Assembly: GCA_045562575.1 (NCBI GenBank)
Contig: JBJKVQ010000006.1
Location: 1 to 12,767, forward strand
Reading direction: 5' to 3'
Length of the DNA: 12,767 nucleotides
From: UBA6952 sp045562575
Lineage (GTDB): Bacteria > Chloroflexota > Dehalococcoidia > Lucifugimonadales > UBA6952
Shown here: positions 1 through 7,392 of the stretch, piece by piece
Layout of the letters: each line of letters begins with the position of its first letter
Numbering within the stretch: the stretch's first letter is position 1
Notes under the pieces: generated by a model
What the model saw: only the letters and a program-made list of their open reading frames with translations
Databases searched by the model: none
Told to the model about the DNA's origin: nothing
Position numbers and translations under genes: made by a program

Positions 1-229
1 CAGGTATTGCTGTAGGTACAGAAACAGGATTCAAGGTTGTAGATGGACTAAAAGTTGGTGTAGCTGTAGGTTTTTGAGTCGGAGTTGAAATCGGTGTAGG
101 AGACGGTTTAGTTTCATTACCAATGGAATCCTCAACAATTGAATATCCAACAATATCATCACCAAAAAACAATCGATTAATCGAGATTAAAATTACAACA
201 ATGAGTATAACCCCTGCTATATACCTCAT
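1..229 (-). CDS. Membrane-anchored Thr/Pro-rich protein (N-terminal part, runs off left edge)
   Basis: The reverse strand opens with ATG at 229 and stays open to the window edge (76 codons visible). Residues about 4-20 form one hydrophobic helix after a basic start (MRYIAGV...), consistent with a signal anchor or uncleaved signal peptide. From about residue 41 the chain becomes rich in Pro and Thr (KPSPTPISTPTQKP and onward), a flexible linker typical of surface proteins that tether a domain outside the membrane. A stop codon lies two codons upstream in frame, which fixes the start at or after this ATG. It begins six bases after the upstream alpha/beta hydrolase stop, so it is probably the third gene of that operon, although no strong ribosome binding site is visible. 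The functional domain lies outside the window, so no function can be given. Confidence 0.7.
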   Translation of the reverse strand, partial: MRYIAGVILIVVILISINRLFFGDDIVGYSIVEDSIGNETKPSPTPISTPTQKPTATPTFSPSTTLNPVSVPTAIP

Positions 230-235
230 AAATTA

Positions 236-1057
236 TCAACTTAAGCTTTTAATAAAATTATCGAGATGAAGTATAACCTCTTTAGGATTTTCATCTAGGC
301 ACCAGTGCCCACCATTAGAAATTTGTATAAGCTCACAATTTGGAATAATTTCGTTCATCTTTTCTGCAACTTCTAAACGTAGTAAAGGTGATTCACTACC
401 CCTAATTATTAAAGTTTTTACCTCTATTTTTGGTAAAATATGCCATGCTTCTGGCCTTTCATATTCTAAAACTATTTGACGATCTCTTTTCCAAACTCGA
501 CCACCATTCGGTAAAGGATTCGTCATAATTTCAGCAAGATGGTTTAATATTTCTTCACTTGTTTTTGGTTCTCTAGACCGTAATCGCTCTACAACTGATT
601 GCAAATCAGTCCATTCATCACTTTCTTCCCGATATCTAACAAACATATTCCCTGATCCAGGATTCACAGCATCTGGATCCATATCGATAATTACTAAACC
701 AGAAACTCTGGAAGAATCATTTGCTGAGTGAGTAAAAGCGTATTTACCACCAGCAGAATGTCCAATCAAAACGACATCTTTTAAGTCTAATTCTTCCAAA
801 AACCCCTTTACATCTTGAACGTATTTGTCAAATTGGTATTGACCAGGGACCCAATCACTATTTCCATGACCCCGAGCATCAATTGCAAATACGTGGTAAT
901 TTTCTGAAAGCTCTTTTGCTATATGGTCCCAATTTCTAGCAGTATCTTGCAATCCATGTAAAAGTACTATATTTCTTCCTTCCCCTCCCCAATCTACATA
1001 ACCAATATTAATACCATTAATTAAAACAGTTTTATTTTCTCCTAATGTATTAGCCAT
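236..1057 (-). CDS. Alpha/beta hydrolase (serine esterase/lipase-like fold)
   Basis: A 273-residue cytoplasmic alpha/beta-hydrolase fold protein. Numbered from the chosen start, the visible marks are the oxyanion-hole strand and HG (VLLHGLQ, about residues 31-37), the DARGHGNSD segment (about 60-68), the nucleophile elbow GHSAGG with Ser101, and a C-terminal GGHWCLDENP with His251 as catalytic base. The acid is not certain; Asp125/Asp127 in VIIDMDP and Glu222 in RGSESPLL are candidates. Substrate is unknown. An in-frame ATG at 1096 would add 13 residues overlapping the upstream gene, but nothing resembling a ribosome binding site precedes it, whereas AGAAAGGA (1069-1076) lies 11 bases before the ATG at 1057. 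With that start, the gene begins one base after the amidohydrolase stop, indicating translational coupling and possibly a shared pathway. No signal peptide is seen. Confidence 0.9.
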   Translation of the reverse strand: MANTLGENKTVLINGINIGYVDWGGEGRNIVLLHGLQDTARNWDHIAKELSENYHVFAIDARGHGNSDWVPGQYQFDKYVQDVKGFLEELDLKDVVLIGHSAGGKYAFTHSANDSSRVSGLVIIDMDPDAVNPGSGNMFVRYREESDEWTDLQSVVERLRSREPKTSEEILNHLAEIMTNPLPNGGRVWKRDRQIVLEYERPEAWHILPKIEVKTLIIRGSESPLLRLEVAEKMNEIIPNCELIQISNGGHWCLDENPKEVILHLDNFIKSLS

Positions 1058-1058
1058 A

Positions 1059-2327
1059 TTAATTATTATCCTTTCTATTCTTAAGGAAATTTTCATTTAA
1101 ATTCATTAATGATTGACCTAATAGTCTCGTTCCTAAAACTATGTCGTCCATACTTGCCCATTCTTCAGGACAATGACTTTTACCCTCGAGACATCGAATA
1201 AATACCATACCAACTGGAGTAATAGGTGCAATCCTGGCCGCATCGTGCGATGCACGACTTGGTAAATATTTTATTGGTATAGATAAATCAGTAAATGCAC
1301 TTTTCACAATATCTTGCATAAATGACGGTAAGGGTACAGGATCCTCTAGATGGTCCCATGTTAGTTTGGATTCTAAATTTCTATTTTCTGCGATCTTTTC
1401 TACTTCTTCCTCTAAGGACTTTCTTACTATAACCAAAGATTCTAAATCTGTACTTCTAACTTCTATGCTCATATCAACCTGTCCAGGAATAACATTAATC
1501 ATATTTGGACTCACATTCAGCCAACCTACTGTACCTACGTTTTCTTCTGACATGCCTGTAGTAGTAACAATTTTTTCAACAGCTAAAACTAATTCTGCAG
1601 CCGCAACTAAAGCATCTCTTCGATCTGGCATTGGCGTACCCCCTGCATGATCTGCTGAACCAATAAACTGTACAGTTCCTCGGCAAGGTCCCGCAATCGC
1701 TGTAACTATACCTGCAGCCAATTCTTCTTTTTCTAATACCGCTCCCTGTTCAATATGTAATTCTAAATATCCAACAATCTGCCCTAAAGCTCTTTTTGCC
1801 TTGGATATATTTGAAGAATCACCCCCTAAGTCATCTATTGCTTTATGAATTGTATCTTCAAATGGAGTAACCACTCCCTCTAAATCTTTTTGAGTTACAT
1901 CTCCTGCAATTATGCGACTTCCTACAGGACTTATAGGAACAGTTGGTTCTTCACAAGTAAAATCTACGATTTCCAAAGGTAGTGAAAGTTCAATATCTAG
2001 GTCCTGAAGACATCTTACAACCTCAAGAGCCCCTAATACACCAACGATACCATCAAATCGACCACCTGTTATTACAGTATCGGTATGAGACCCCATCATA
2101 AATACTTGATCTCCATCTCCTCCGCGTCTACCGATAAGATTAGCTGCTGCATCATTATACACATCTAGTCCTGCCGCCCTAAATTGACCAGCTAACCATT
2201 CCCTAGCTTCTTTATTTTGAAGAGAAAATGCACGACGTGTCCAAGGTGCATCAGGTTCAGTAAATGTTTCTAACATTCTGAGATCATTTTCTATTCTTTC
2301 AGGTTTTATATTTAATATCTCATCCAT
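1059..2327 (-). CDS. M20-family Zn amidohydrolase (N-carbamoyl-L-amino-acid hydrolase / allantoate amidohydrolase type)
   Basis: A 422-residue cytoplasmic metal-dependent amidohydrolase of the HyuC/AllC/ureidoglycolate branch of M20 peptidases. These enzymes hydrolyse N-carbamoyl or ureido groups, releasing ammonia and CO2 from the carbamoyl part. Expected metal ligands are all present: His81 in GSHTDTV, Asp92 in GGRFDG, Glu127 after Glu126 in the CEE motif, His191 in LHIEQG and His385 in KSHCPEEW. The dimerisation-domain signature ADHAGGTPM (225-233) followed by RRDAL is clear. Local departures from the commonest family versions are EEPT instead of EEG-S-RF, HIEQGA instead of HIEQGP, and SRASHDA instead of SGAGHDA; these loops border the substrate site in the family, so the substrate cannot be named. 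Length is normal. AAGGA (2333-2337) lies five bases before the ATG. It is the first gene of a minus-strand operon with the alpha/beta hydrolase. Confidence 0.9.
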   Translation of the reverse strand: MDEILNIKPERIENDLRMLETFTEPDAPWTRRAFSLQNKEAREWLAGQFRAAGLDVYNDAAANLIGRRGGDGDQVFMMGSHTDTVITGGRFDGIVGVLGALEVVRCLQDLDIELSLPLEIVDFTCEEPTVPISPVGSRIIAGDVTQKDLEGVVTPFEDTIHKAIDDLGGDSSNISKAKRALGQIVGYLELHIEQGAVLEKEELAAGIVTAIAGPCRGTVQFIGSADHAGGTPMPDRRDALVAAAELVLAVEKIVTTTGMSEENVGTVGWLNVSPNMINVIPGQVDMSIEVRSTDLESLVIVRKSLEEEVEKIAENRNLESKLTWDHLEDPVPLPSFMQDIVKSAFTDLSIPIKYLPSRASHDAARIAPITPVGMVFIRCLEGKSHCPEEWASMDDIVLGTRLLGQSLMNLNENFLKNRKDNN

Positions 2328-2352
2328 AACGATCCTTGCTATTATTGATTTT

Positions 2353-2381
2353 TTGAAAACTAAAGAAAATCTAGATACAAT
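2353..2381 (+). promoter_or_regulatory. Sigma70-type promoter for yajQ and the ABC-F gene
   Basis: TTGAAA at 2353-2358, a 17-base spacer, and TACAAT at 2376-2381. Each hexamer differs from the consensus at one base and the spacing is optimal. Transcription would start near 2388, giving a leader of about 64 bases. It is the best-looking promoter in the divergent gap 2328-2451. No equally good minus-strand promoter was found for the amidohydrolase gene, though AT-rich candidates exist. Confidence 0.6.
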
Positions 2382-2440
2382 GTCACATACTACTAGTAAT
2401 ATTTATTGCAGTAAATAACAAATTAATTCAATTTTATTTG

Positions 2441-2446
2441 AGGAGG
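2441..2446 (+). promoter_or_regulatory. Strong Shine-Dalgarno sequence of yajQ
   Basis: AGGAGG sits five bases before the ATG at 2452. It is the most complete Shine-Dalgarno match in the window and fixes the yajQ start; it also suggests yajQ is well translated. Confidence 0.85.
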
Positions 2447-2451
2447 GAATA

Positions 2452-2937
2452 ATGCCATCTTTTCAAGTTGTTTCAAATACTGATTTAATGGAAGTTGATA
2501 ATGCTATCAATAATGTTTTGCGCGAAATTAAAAATAGATTTGACTTTAAAGGTTCTAATTGTAACATCGAAAGATCTGAACACACAATGACAGTCACCGC
2601 AGATGATAATATGAAACTAACCCAGCTTGATGATTTAATTCAAACAAACTTTATACGAAGGGGTATTGATCAAAAAGCATTAGATTTTAAACCTGCAGAT
2701 AAAGCAACAGGTGATTCATTAAGGCAGCAAGTTACAATTAAGAATGGAATAGATAAAGAAACAGGTCAACAAATAACTAAAGCAATACGAGGTACAAAAA
2801 TAAAAGTTCAGGCCGCAATTGAAGGAGAAGAACTTAGAATATCTGGGAAAAATAGAGATGATTTGCAAAAAATCATCCAATTTATTAAAGATATGGATAT
2901 AGATCAACCATTACAATATGTGAACTTTAGAGATTAA
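2452..2937 (+). CDS. yajQ: YajQ-family nucleotide-binding protein (DUF520)
   Basis: A full-length 161-residue YajQ protein with two ferredoxin-like domains. The family's conserved blocks are all visible: MPSF at the N-terminus, RFDFKGS (29-35), RRGID and KALDF (69-79), RQ-V--K-GID (91-101), the KVQ--I-G stretch (118-125), SGK-RDDLQ (131-139), and QPLQYVNFRD at the C-terminus. YajQ proteins bind nucleic acids or nucleotides. In Xanthomonas and Pseudomonas a homologue is a c-di-GMP effector, but that role should not be transferred automatically. The gene is preceded by an ideal Shine-Dalgarno sequence and a near-consensus promoter. The ABC-F gene starts 12 bases downstream, so the two are very likely co-transcribed. 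Confidence 0.97.
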   Translation: MPSFQVVSNTDLMEVDNAINNVLREIKNRFDFKGSNCNIERSEHTMTVTADDNMKLTQLDDLIQTNFIRRGIDQKALDFKPADKATGDSLRQQVTIKNGIDKETGQQITKAIRGTKIKVQAAIEGEELRISGKNRDDLQKIIQFIKDMDIDQPLQYVNFRD

Positions 2938-2949
2938 TTAGGTATATAA

Positions 2950-4794
2950 ATGGCTATCTTGTCAACTTCAAAACTTCATTTGCATTATGGCGATATACCT
3001 ATACTATCTAACATAAATTTAGATATAAATACACGCTCTAGAATTGGACTTGTGGGGGCTAACGGAACTGGTAAAACTTCATTAGTAAAGATTCTCGTTG
3101 GAGAGACAGATTTTCAACAAGGAGAGCTACTATTACAGAAAAATTTATCCATAGGTTATGTCCCTCAAACTGCTGAAGACATAAAGTCTTCATCTGTCAA
3201 AGCTCATATTATGCATGTTTTTCAAAATATACTCGATTTAGAACATGAAATAGAAGAGAGTTCAAAAACTCTGGAAAATGATAATAACCCTACAACACAA
3301 AACACTCATCTCAATCTATTACATGAATACGAAATGATAGGTGGATACAAATATATAACTGAATTTAATAAGACAGTTACAGGGTTAAATCTCACATCAG
3401 ATGTTCTAGAAAATTCATTTAATTCTGCTAGTGGTGGAGAGAGAACAAAAGCAAATTTAGCAAAAGCTTTATTACAAAAACCAGAATTACTTATACTTGA
3501 CGAGCCTACAAATTACCTAGATTTTGAGAGTTTACGATGGTTAGAAGATTTTATTAACCATTATGAATCAGCAGTGTTAGTAGTTTCTCACGATAGACAC
3601 TTTCTTGATCAAGTAACTACATCTATTTGGGAACTAGAGAACCAATCAATTATTACGTTTCCTGGAAATTATACTAAATATAAATTACTTAAATCAGAAT
3701 ATCTTCTACGACAACAAAAAGAATACGAAACTCAAAAAGCGTTTATCGAAAAAGAACAAGCATTTATAGATAAATATAGAGCTGGTCAAAAATCCAGACA
3801 AGCACACGGTAGAGAAACCAGATTAAATAGATTACAAATATTAAATGCACCGAATAAAACACAAAAAATAAACTTACCTAGTCTACAAACTAAACGAACT
3901 GGTAGAGTTATCTTAAGTACACATGAAGCGAATGTTGGATTTATAGAAAAAAATGAAGAAACAACTTTATTAAATGTCTCCGATATTGAATTACTCCGAG
4001 GAACGAAAACAGCCTTTATAGGGAAAAATGGTATTGGCAAAACCACTTTCTTAAAAACTATTGTTGGGGAAATTCCTCCTTTAAATGGAATAATTAATTT
4101 TGGTCAGCAAATTTCATATGGATATGTAGATCAGAATTTGTCCTATATTCCAGAAAATGTTGATGTATTAACTGCTTTTTTAGATGCCAAAAACATCCCA
4201 ATAAATGAAGCGCGCAGTTATTTAGCACGATTTTTATTTATTGGAGAACAAGTTTTTCAAAATGTAAATTCATTAAGTGGCGGACAATTAACTAGATTAC
4301 AAATTGCACGAACAATGATTCAAAGTCCTAATTTTTTAATTTTAGATGAGCCAACAACACATTTAGATATCCAAAGTAGAGAAGCGTTGGAAATAATATT
4401 ACAAAATTACGAAGGTGCAATATTATTTGTATCTCACGATCGTTTATTTATTAATAATATTGCAGAGCAATTACTAATTGTAGAAAACAATCAGATAAAT
4501 TTATTTAAAGGAACTTTCGACCAATGGGAAGAAATTACCAATAAACCTAATATTAAAAAGGAAAAAAATACTAATCAGAATAACAAAAGTAAATCTAAAA
4601 AAATAAATAAATATAAATTTGAACAACAAGAAAATCTTATTAAAGATTTAGAGAAGAAACTAAAAAATCTCGAAATTAAACTAAATAATGCCACTAAAAC
4701 ACAAAATATTTCTGAGCTAAGTGAGTTTGGGGAACAGTATACCCTTGTTGAAAAACAACTTAGTGATGAACTTGAAAAATGGGTAAATTTTTAA
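2950..4794 (+). CDS. ABC-F family ATPase (ribosome-associated translation factor type)
   Basis: A 614-residue soluble protein with two ABC ATPase domains and no membrane segment, the ABC-F architecture (Uup/EttA/YdiF/Vga relatives) that acts on the ribosome. Domain 1: Walker A GANGTGKT (36-43), signature SGGER (161-165), Walker B LILDEPTNYLD with Glu185, H-loop His214. A charged inter-domain linker, rich in Lys, Glu, Gln and Arg, spans about 240-310; in the family this region reaches toward the peptidyl-transferase centre. Domain 2: Walker A GKNGIGKT (358-365), signature LSGGQ (442-446), Walker B LILDEPTTHLD with Glu467, H-loop His496. A Lys/Asn-rich spacer (about 535-560) leads to a C-terminal coiled coil (about 560-612). 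Both ATPase sites look intact. It could be a housekeeping translation factor or a resistance-type ABC-F; sequence alone does not decide. Its Shine-Dalgarno (AGG) is weak. Confidence 0.95.
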   Translation: MAILSTSKLHLHYGDIPILSNINLDINTRSRIGLVGANGTGKTSLVKILVGETDFQQGELLLQKNLSIGYVPQTAEDIKSSSVKAHIMHVFQNILDLEHEIEESSKTLENDNNPTTQNTHLNLLHEYEMIGGYKYITEFNKTVTGLNLTSDVLENSFNSASGGERTKANLAKALLQKPELLILDEPTNYLDFESLRWLEDFINHYESAVLVVSHDRHFLDQVTTSIWELENQSIITFPGNYTKYKLLKSEYLLRQQKEYETQKAFIEKEQAFIDKYRAGQKSRQAHGRETRLNRLQILNAPNKTQKINLPSLQTKRTGRVILSTHEANVGFIEKNEETTLLNVSDIELLRGTKTAFIGKNGIGKTTFLKTIVGEIPPLNGIINFGQQISYGYVDQNLSYIPENVDVLTAFLDAKNIPINEARSYLARFLFIGEQVFQNVNSLSGGQLTRLQIARTMIQSPNFLILDEPTTHLDIQSREALEIILQNYEGAILFVSHDRLFINNIAEQLLIVENNQINLFKGTFDQWEEITNKPNIKKEKNTNQNNKSKSKKINKYKFEQQENLIKDLEKKLKNLEIKLNNATKTQNISELSEFGEQYTLVEKQLSDELEKWVNF

Positions 4795-4804
4795 TATATT
4801 AAAA
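4789..4804. terminator. AT-only palindrome over two convergent stop codons; possible bidirectional terminator
   Basis: A perfect 16-bp palindrome, TTTTAATATATTAAAA, contains the TAA stop of the ABC-F gene (4792-4794) and, on the other strand, the TAA stop of the large hydrolase gene (4799-4801) at mirror positions. Only four bases separate the two coding regions. The dyad has no G or C in its stem, so an RNA hairpin would be weak; a U-run follows in neither direction beyond the arms themselves. It could assist termination or simply reflect two TAA stops meeting in AT-rich DNA. Confidence 0.35.
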
Positions 4805-6760
4805 CTCCCCTTTGATAGCAGCGTCATATCTAACTAAACAAGCTTCCAAAACTATATTTATATCATCTTTAAGAAGGTATCTCTGATCTGCTAAATTTAT
4901 TGCTGATGATTGTACTAACTCAGCATATATATCTCTAGATTTATATCTTTCTTCTAAGGATTTTCTCGAATCTTGATTTTTTTCCTTAGTATCTTTTGTA
5001 TCGGCAAAAGCAACCGAAATACCTTTCATAGGGATAATATCATCTGGAGAACCTGAATCTGGATGACGCAAATTCCAACCTGTGTGTGTACCAACTGGAA
5101 CATCTAAATCAGGTAAACGAATTCCACCCAGTTCATTCCCATCTGAATCAATGTTTGCGACATAATTTTGGTAACGTCGACCTTCTATTACTGGATAAAA
5201 TCCTATACCCAACTGAAAATGTTCATCCTCTTGTATTTCTCTAATTCCCCATAATTTATTTAGACTAGGATTTTCAATTCCTGGTACCATTGTAAATGCC
5301 TCCATAAATTCTGAAGGTAAAATTGCAGTTTCATTACTAATTGAAGGGTTTTTACTTGGTGGGGGTTCAATTCCTTCTCTGACCCAAAGATCTAAATTTA
5401 TTAGAGCAGCCCTGAGAAGGGGTCGATAATCAACGATATTAAAGGTATATCTTCCATTAACTTCATGAGCCCCTCCGCCTACCACAACTGTTTCTTCACC
5501 CAAATATCCTGCACCATGTTGTGTCCCAGAAAAATGGTATCTTCTAGACTCTGGGGCTTGTTCTAAATCATAACCATCGGGATGTATGTGGGCAAGAGAT
5601 CCATCCCCTCTCCAATATTCTGAAGAAGAATTAGTATATATAATTTTAGGCACCTGATTTATTCCACGTAATTTATTCAATAATCCGTCTTGTTTTCCAG
5701 AATAAATATCTACAGAATCGTTATCATCAAAAGGAAAGGTGTGCCCAAACCCAGAAGCAGCTTGCTGAGAAGGCTGAGCAAATCTATTATTAAATTCCCC
5801 CATACGACTTCCACCTACATGTGGAAGCATAGCGTCGAATGCGATAGATCCATTTTCATCTGAATTTAAACCTAAATATAACAAATGTCTCAGCATTCGT
5901 GCTGTTTGAGAAACTCCATACGCATAAACATATTTAAACTTATTCCCAAATTGATTCACGCTTTGATCACTCTTCAAAAAAGATGCTGTATCTCGCAAAG
6001 AAAGTAATCCAGTACCAACTACAGGTGCAATTTTAGGATGGTAAGATACATAATAATATTTACCAGGAATAAATCCTTCGGGAAAATAAATATGATCTTC
6101 ATCAGGTTTAATTGTTCCATTTTCTTCAATTGCAAAAGACCATTTAGATCTATCTATTAGGGTATCTGGACCATCTTCCCAATCTCGTACAACAAGTTTT
6201 GCTGTGCTATCGTTTAAATCTGCTGCAGAGTATGGTATGTGAATTCTATTTGCTAATAACGCTCCTGTATGTACAACATTAGGGCTAATTTGTACAACAG
6301 TTTCACCTGGTAATACTAATTCCTCTGTGTCTAGGTATGGAGGAATTAAACCTAGTAATTGTTCGCTTTCAACAACATCCCACTGCCAACCTATCGATAT
6401 CACCGAAAAACCATGACTTAGTAAAAAACCGTCTCCTTCTGGTTGATTAGCGATGTCAGATCGATTAAATGTTGGAATAATTCTCGCCCTCCCCCGATTG
6501 ACAACATCAACAATAATTCTTTCACTTGCTTTGGTATTATCTTCAGGAGTGACTAATATAAACTTAGAAGTAAACTGTACAAATCCGTCTAAATCCCTGG
6601 GAGCTAAGTCTAAATCTTTAATAGGTAAATTTGCTGATAGTGTTGGATCAACACTGAAATCCAAATACCCCTTCAATTCAACATATCGTCCATAATTACC
6701 GAATGATTTACCATTAGCATATATTTCTCTTGAATTTATTCTTACTCCGCTAAGCGCCAT
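4799..6760 (-). CDS. Large alpha/beta hydrolase domain protein (Abhydrolase_10-like)
   Basis: A 653-residue protein that I recognise as the Abhydrolase_10-type family from its nucleophile region GVSQTARMLRHLLY (282-295, Ser284 likely nucleophile), the following MLPHVGGSRMGEFNNRFAQPS block (311-331), and GTQHG (412-416, His415 likely base). The N-terminal 250 residues are a beta-rich domain characteristic of the family; the last 100 residues, with a Lys/Glu-rich stretch at about 588-608, look like a helical cap. No signal peptide or membrane helix is evident, so it is probably cytoplasmic. Substrates of the family are largely unknown; esterase-like activity is inferred. AGGGAGA (6767-6773) lies six bases before the ATG. 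It is the last gene of the directon, 18 bases after the thioredoxin-fold gene. Confidence 0.85.
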   Translation of the reverse strand: MALSGVRINSREIYANGKSFGNYGRYVELKGYLDFSVDPTLSANLPIKDLDLAPRDLDGFVQFTSKFILVTPEDNTKASERIIVDVVNRGRARIIPTFNRSDIANQPEGDGFLLSHGFSVISIGWQWDVVESEQLLGLIPPYLDTEELVLPGETVVQISPNVVHTGALLANRIHIPYSAADLNDSTAKLVVRDWEDGPDTLIDRSKWSFAIEENGTIKPDEDHIYFPEGFIPGKYYYVSYHPKIAPVVGTGLLSLRDTASFLKSDQSVNQFGNKFKYVYAYGVSQTARMLRHLLYLGLNSDENGSIAFDAMLPHVGGSRMGEFNNRFAQPSQQAASGFGHTFPFDDNDSVDIYSGKQDGLLNKLRGINQVPKIIYTNSSSEYWRGDGSLAHIHPDGYDLEQAPESRRYHFSGTQHGAGYLGEETVVVGGGAHEVNGRYTFNIVDYRPLLRAALINLDLWVREGIEPPPSKNPSISNETAILPSEFMEAFTMVPGIENPSLNKLWGIREIQEDEHFQLGIGFYPVIEGRRYQNYVANIDSDGNELGGIRLPDLDVPVGTHTGWNLRHPDSGSPDDIIPMKGISVAFADTKDTKEKNQDSRKSLEERYKSRDIYAELVQSSAINLADQRYLLKDDINIVLEACLVRYDAAIKGEF

Positions 6761-6778
6761 AATACATCTCCCTACAAA

Positions 6779-7099
6779 TTACTGCTTCTCTTGGGCTCTT
6801 TTAATTCCCCCAATAATAAGATTCTTTGGAGGCATAGGTTTCCATCCATCTGGAGTATTATAATATCTACAACCAGAAGTATATTCTTCAGGTTCTTGGG
6901 GACCATACTCTATATCTACCCCATTTGTTCTTATTGTTGGGGATCCTAAACTTTTTTTCTCTTTTGCATCTTCAAAATCTCGAGTTTCTATAGCTTTATA
7001 ACCAGTAGTTACACCACATTCAATTAAACATTCTTCTACTAAATGAAAAATTTCATTTGAATGATCACAACTGGGTGAAATATAAACAATAATATCCAC
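6779..7099 (-). CDS. Small thioredoxin-fold protein with a monothiol (CxxS) site
   Basis: A 106-residue soluble protein starting with GTG at 7099. The N-terminal strand MDIIVYISPS runs into C11-D-H-S14, the position of the CxxC site in thioredoxins and glutaredoxins but with only one Cys. LGSPTIRTNGVDIEYG (51-66) has the Ser-Pro-Thr segment expected for the cis-proline loop, and SGCRYYNTPDGW (75-86) carries a second conserved-looking Cys77. This layout resembles small thioredoxin-like proteins often found near mercury- or metal-related genes and named loosely after alkylmercury lyase; the resemblance is from memory and no metal role is shown. Other Cys are at 24 and 28. The start is three bases after the membrane-protein stop, and the G-run encoding that protein's final Gly-Gly serves as its Shine-Dalgarno, so translation is coupled. 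Confidence 0.7.
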   Translation of the reverse strand: MDIIVYISPSCDHSNEIFHLVEECLIECGVTTGYKAIETRDFEDAKEKKSLGSPTIRTNGVDIEYGPQEPEEYTSGCRYYNTPDGWKPMPPKNLIIGGIKRAQEKQ

Positions 7100-7102
7100 T
7101 TT

Positions 7103-7375
7103 CTAACCCCCATATCTCCAAAAGTTATAACGTTTTTTTTCTATATATATATTCATTATCTGGCATACTACAAATCCAATAACAGAACCGACTATTATCC
7201 CAATAAATGAATAGGATAAATATACATAGATCACACCCGGATCATCCTTAAGGTCGCCTCCTTGGACATATATATGAGTTAGTAATCCAGCGATAAGGCC
7301 ACCAATGATAGCACCAACTAGTATAAATAATATAAAAATCAAACACCCTTTAAAAAATTCAACTCCTGATTCCAT
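7103..7375 (-). CDS. Small two-helix membrane protein, function unknown
   Basis: A 90-residue protein with two strongly hydrophobic segments, about residues 9-36 and 49-77, joined by a short acidic loop (GGDLKDDPG, 39-47) and ended by a basic tail (EKKRYNFWRYGG). Both helices carry small-residue spacing typical of tight helix packing: Gly21/Gly25 and Gly26/Gly30 in the first, Gly59/Gly63/Gly67 in the second. By the positive-inside rule the basic tail is likely cytoplasmic, with both ends inside. Cys11 and Cys71 are present. I do not recognise a family. It starts 17 bases after the MFS stop with no clear Shine-Dalgarno, and its last codons provide the ribosome binding site of the following thioredoxin-fold gene, suggesting the two products are made together. 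Confidence 0.7.
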   Translation of the reverse strand: MESGVEFFKGCLIFILFILVGAIIGGLIAGLLTHIYVQGGDLKDDPGVIYVYLSYSFIGIIVGSVIGFVVCQIMNIYIEKKRYNFWRYGG

Positions 7376-7392
7376 AAAGAAAGTATAGGTAA

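Noticed and set aside
1058..1096. Thirteen-residue N-terminal extension of the alpha/beta hydrolase from an ATG at 1096
   Set aside because: It overlaps the end of the amidohydrolase gene, lacks a ribosome binding site, and adds residues before the normal start of the fold; ATG at 1057 has AGAAAGGA upstream.
1366..1650. 94-codon plus-strand open frame antisense to the amidohydrolase gene
   Set aside because: Lies wholly inside a well-supported enzyme gene on the other strand, has no ribosome binding site or recognisable motif, and reads like a reverse-complement shadow.
2328..2451. Riboswitch or small RNA in the largest intergenic gap
   Set aside because: The 124 bases are AT-rich with no GC-containing stem or known aptamer pattern visible; only the promoter and ribosome binding sites are supported.
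3786..4046. Minus-strand open frame inside the ABC-F gene (also 2719-2907 inside yajQ)
   Set aside because: Both are opposite strongly conserved coding sequence and show no independent signal.
6453..6695. Plus-strand open frame inside the large hydrolase gene (and 8171-8371 inside the MFS gene)
   Set aside because: Antisense shadows of conserved genes, with no plausible start context.
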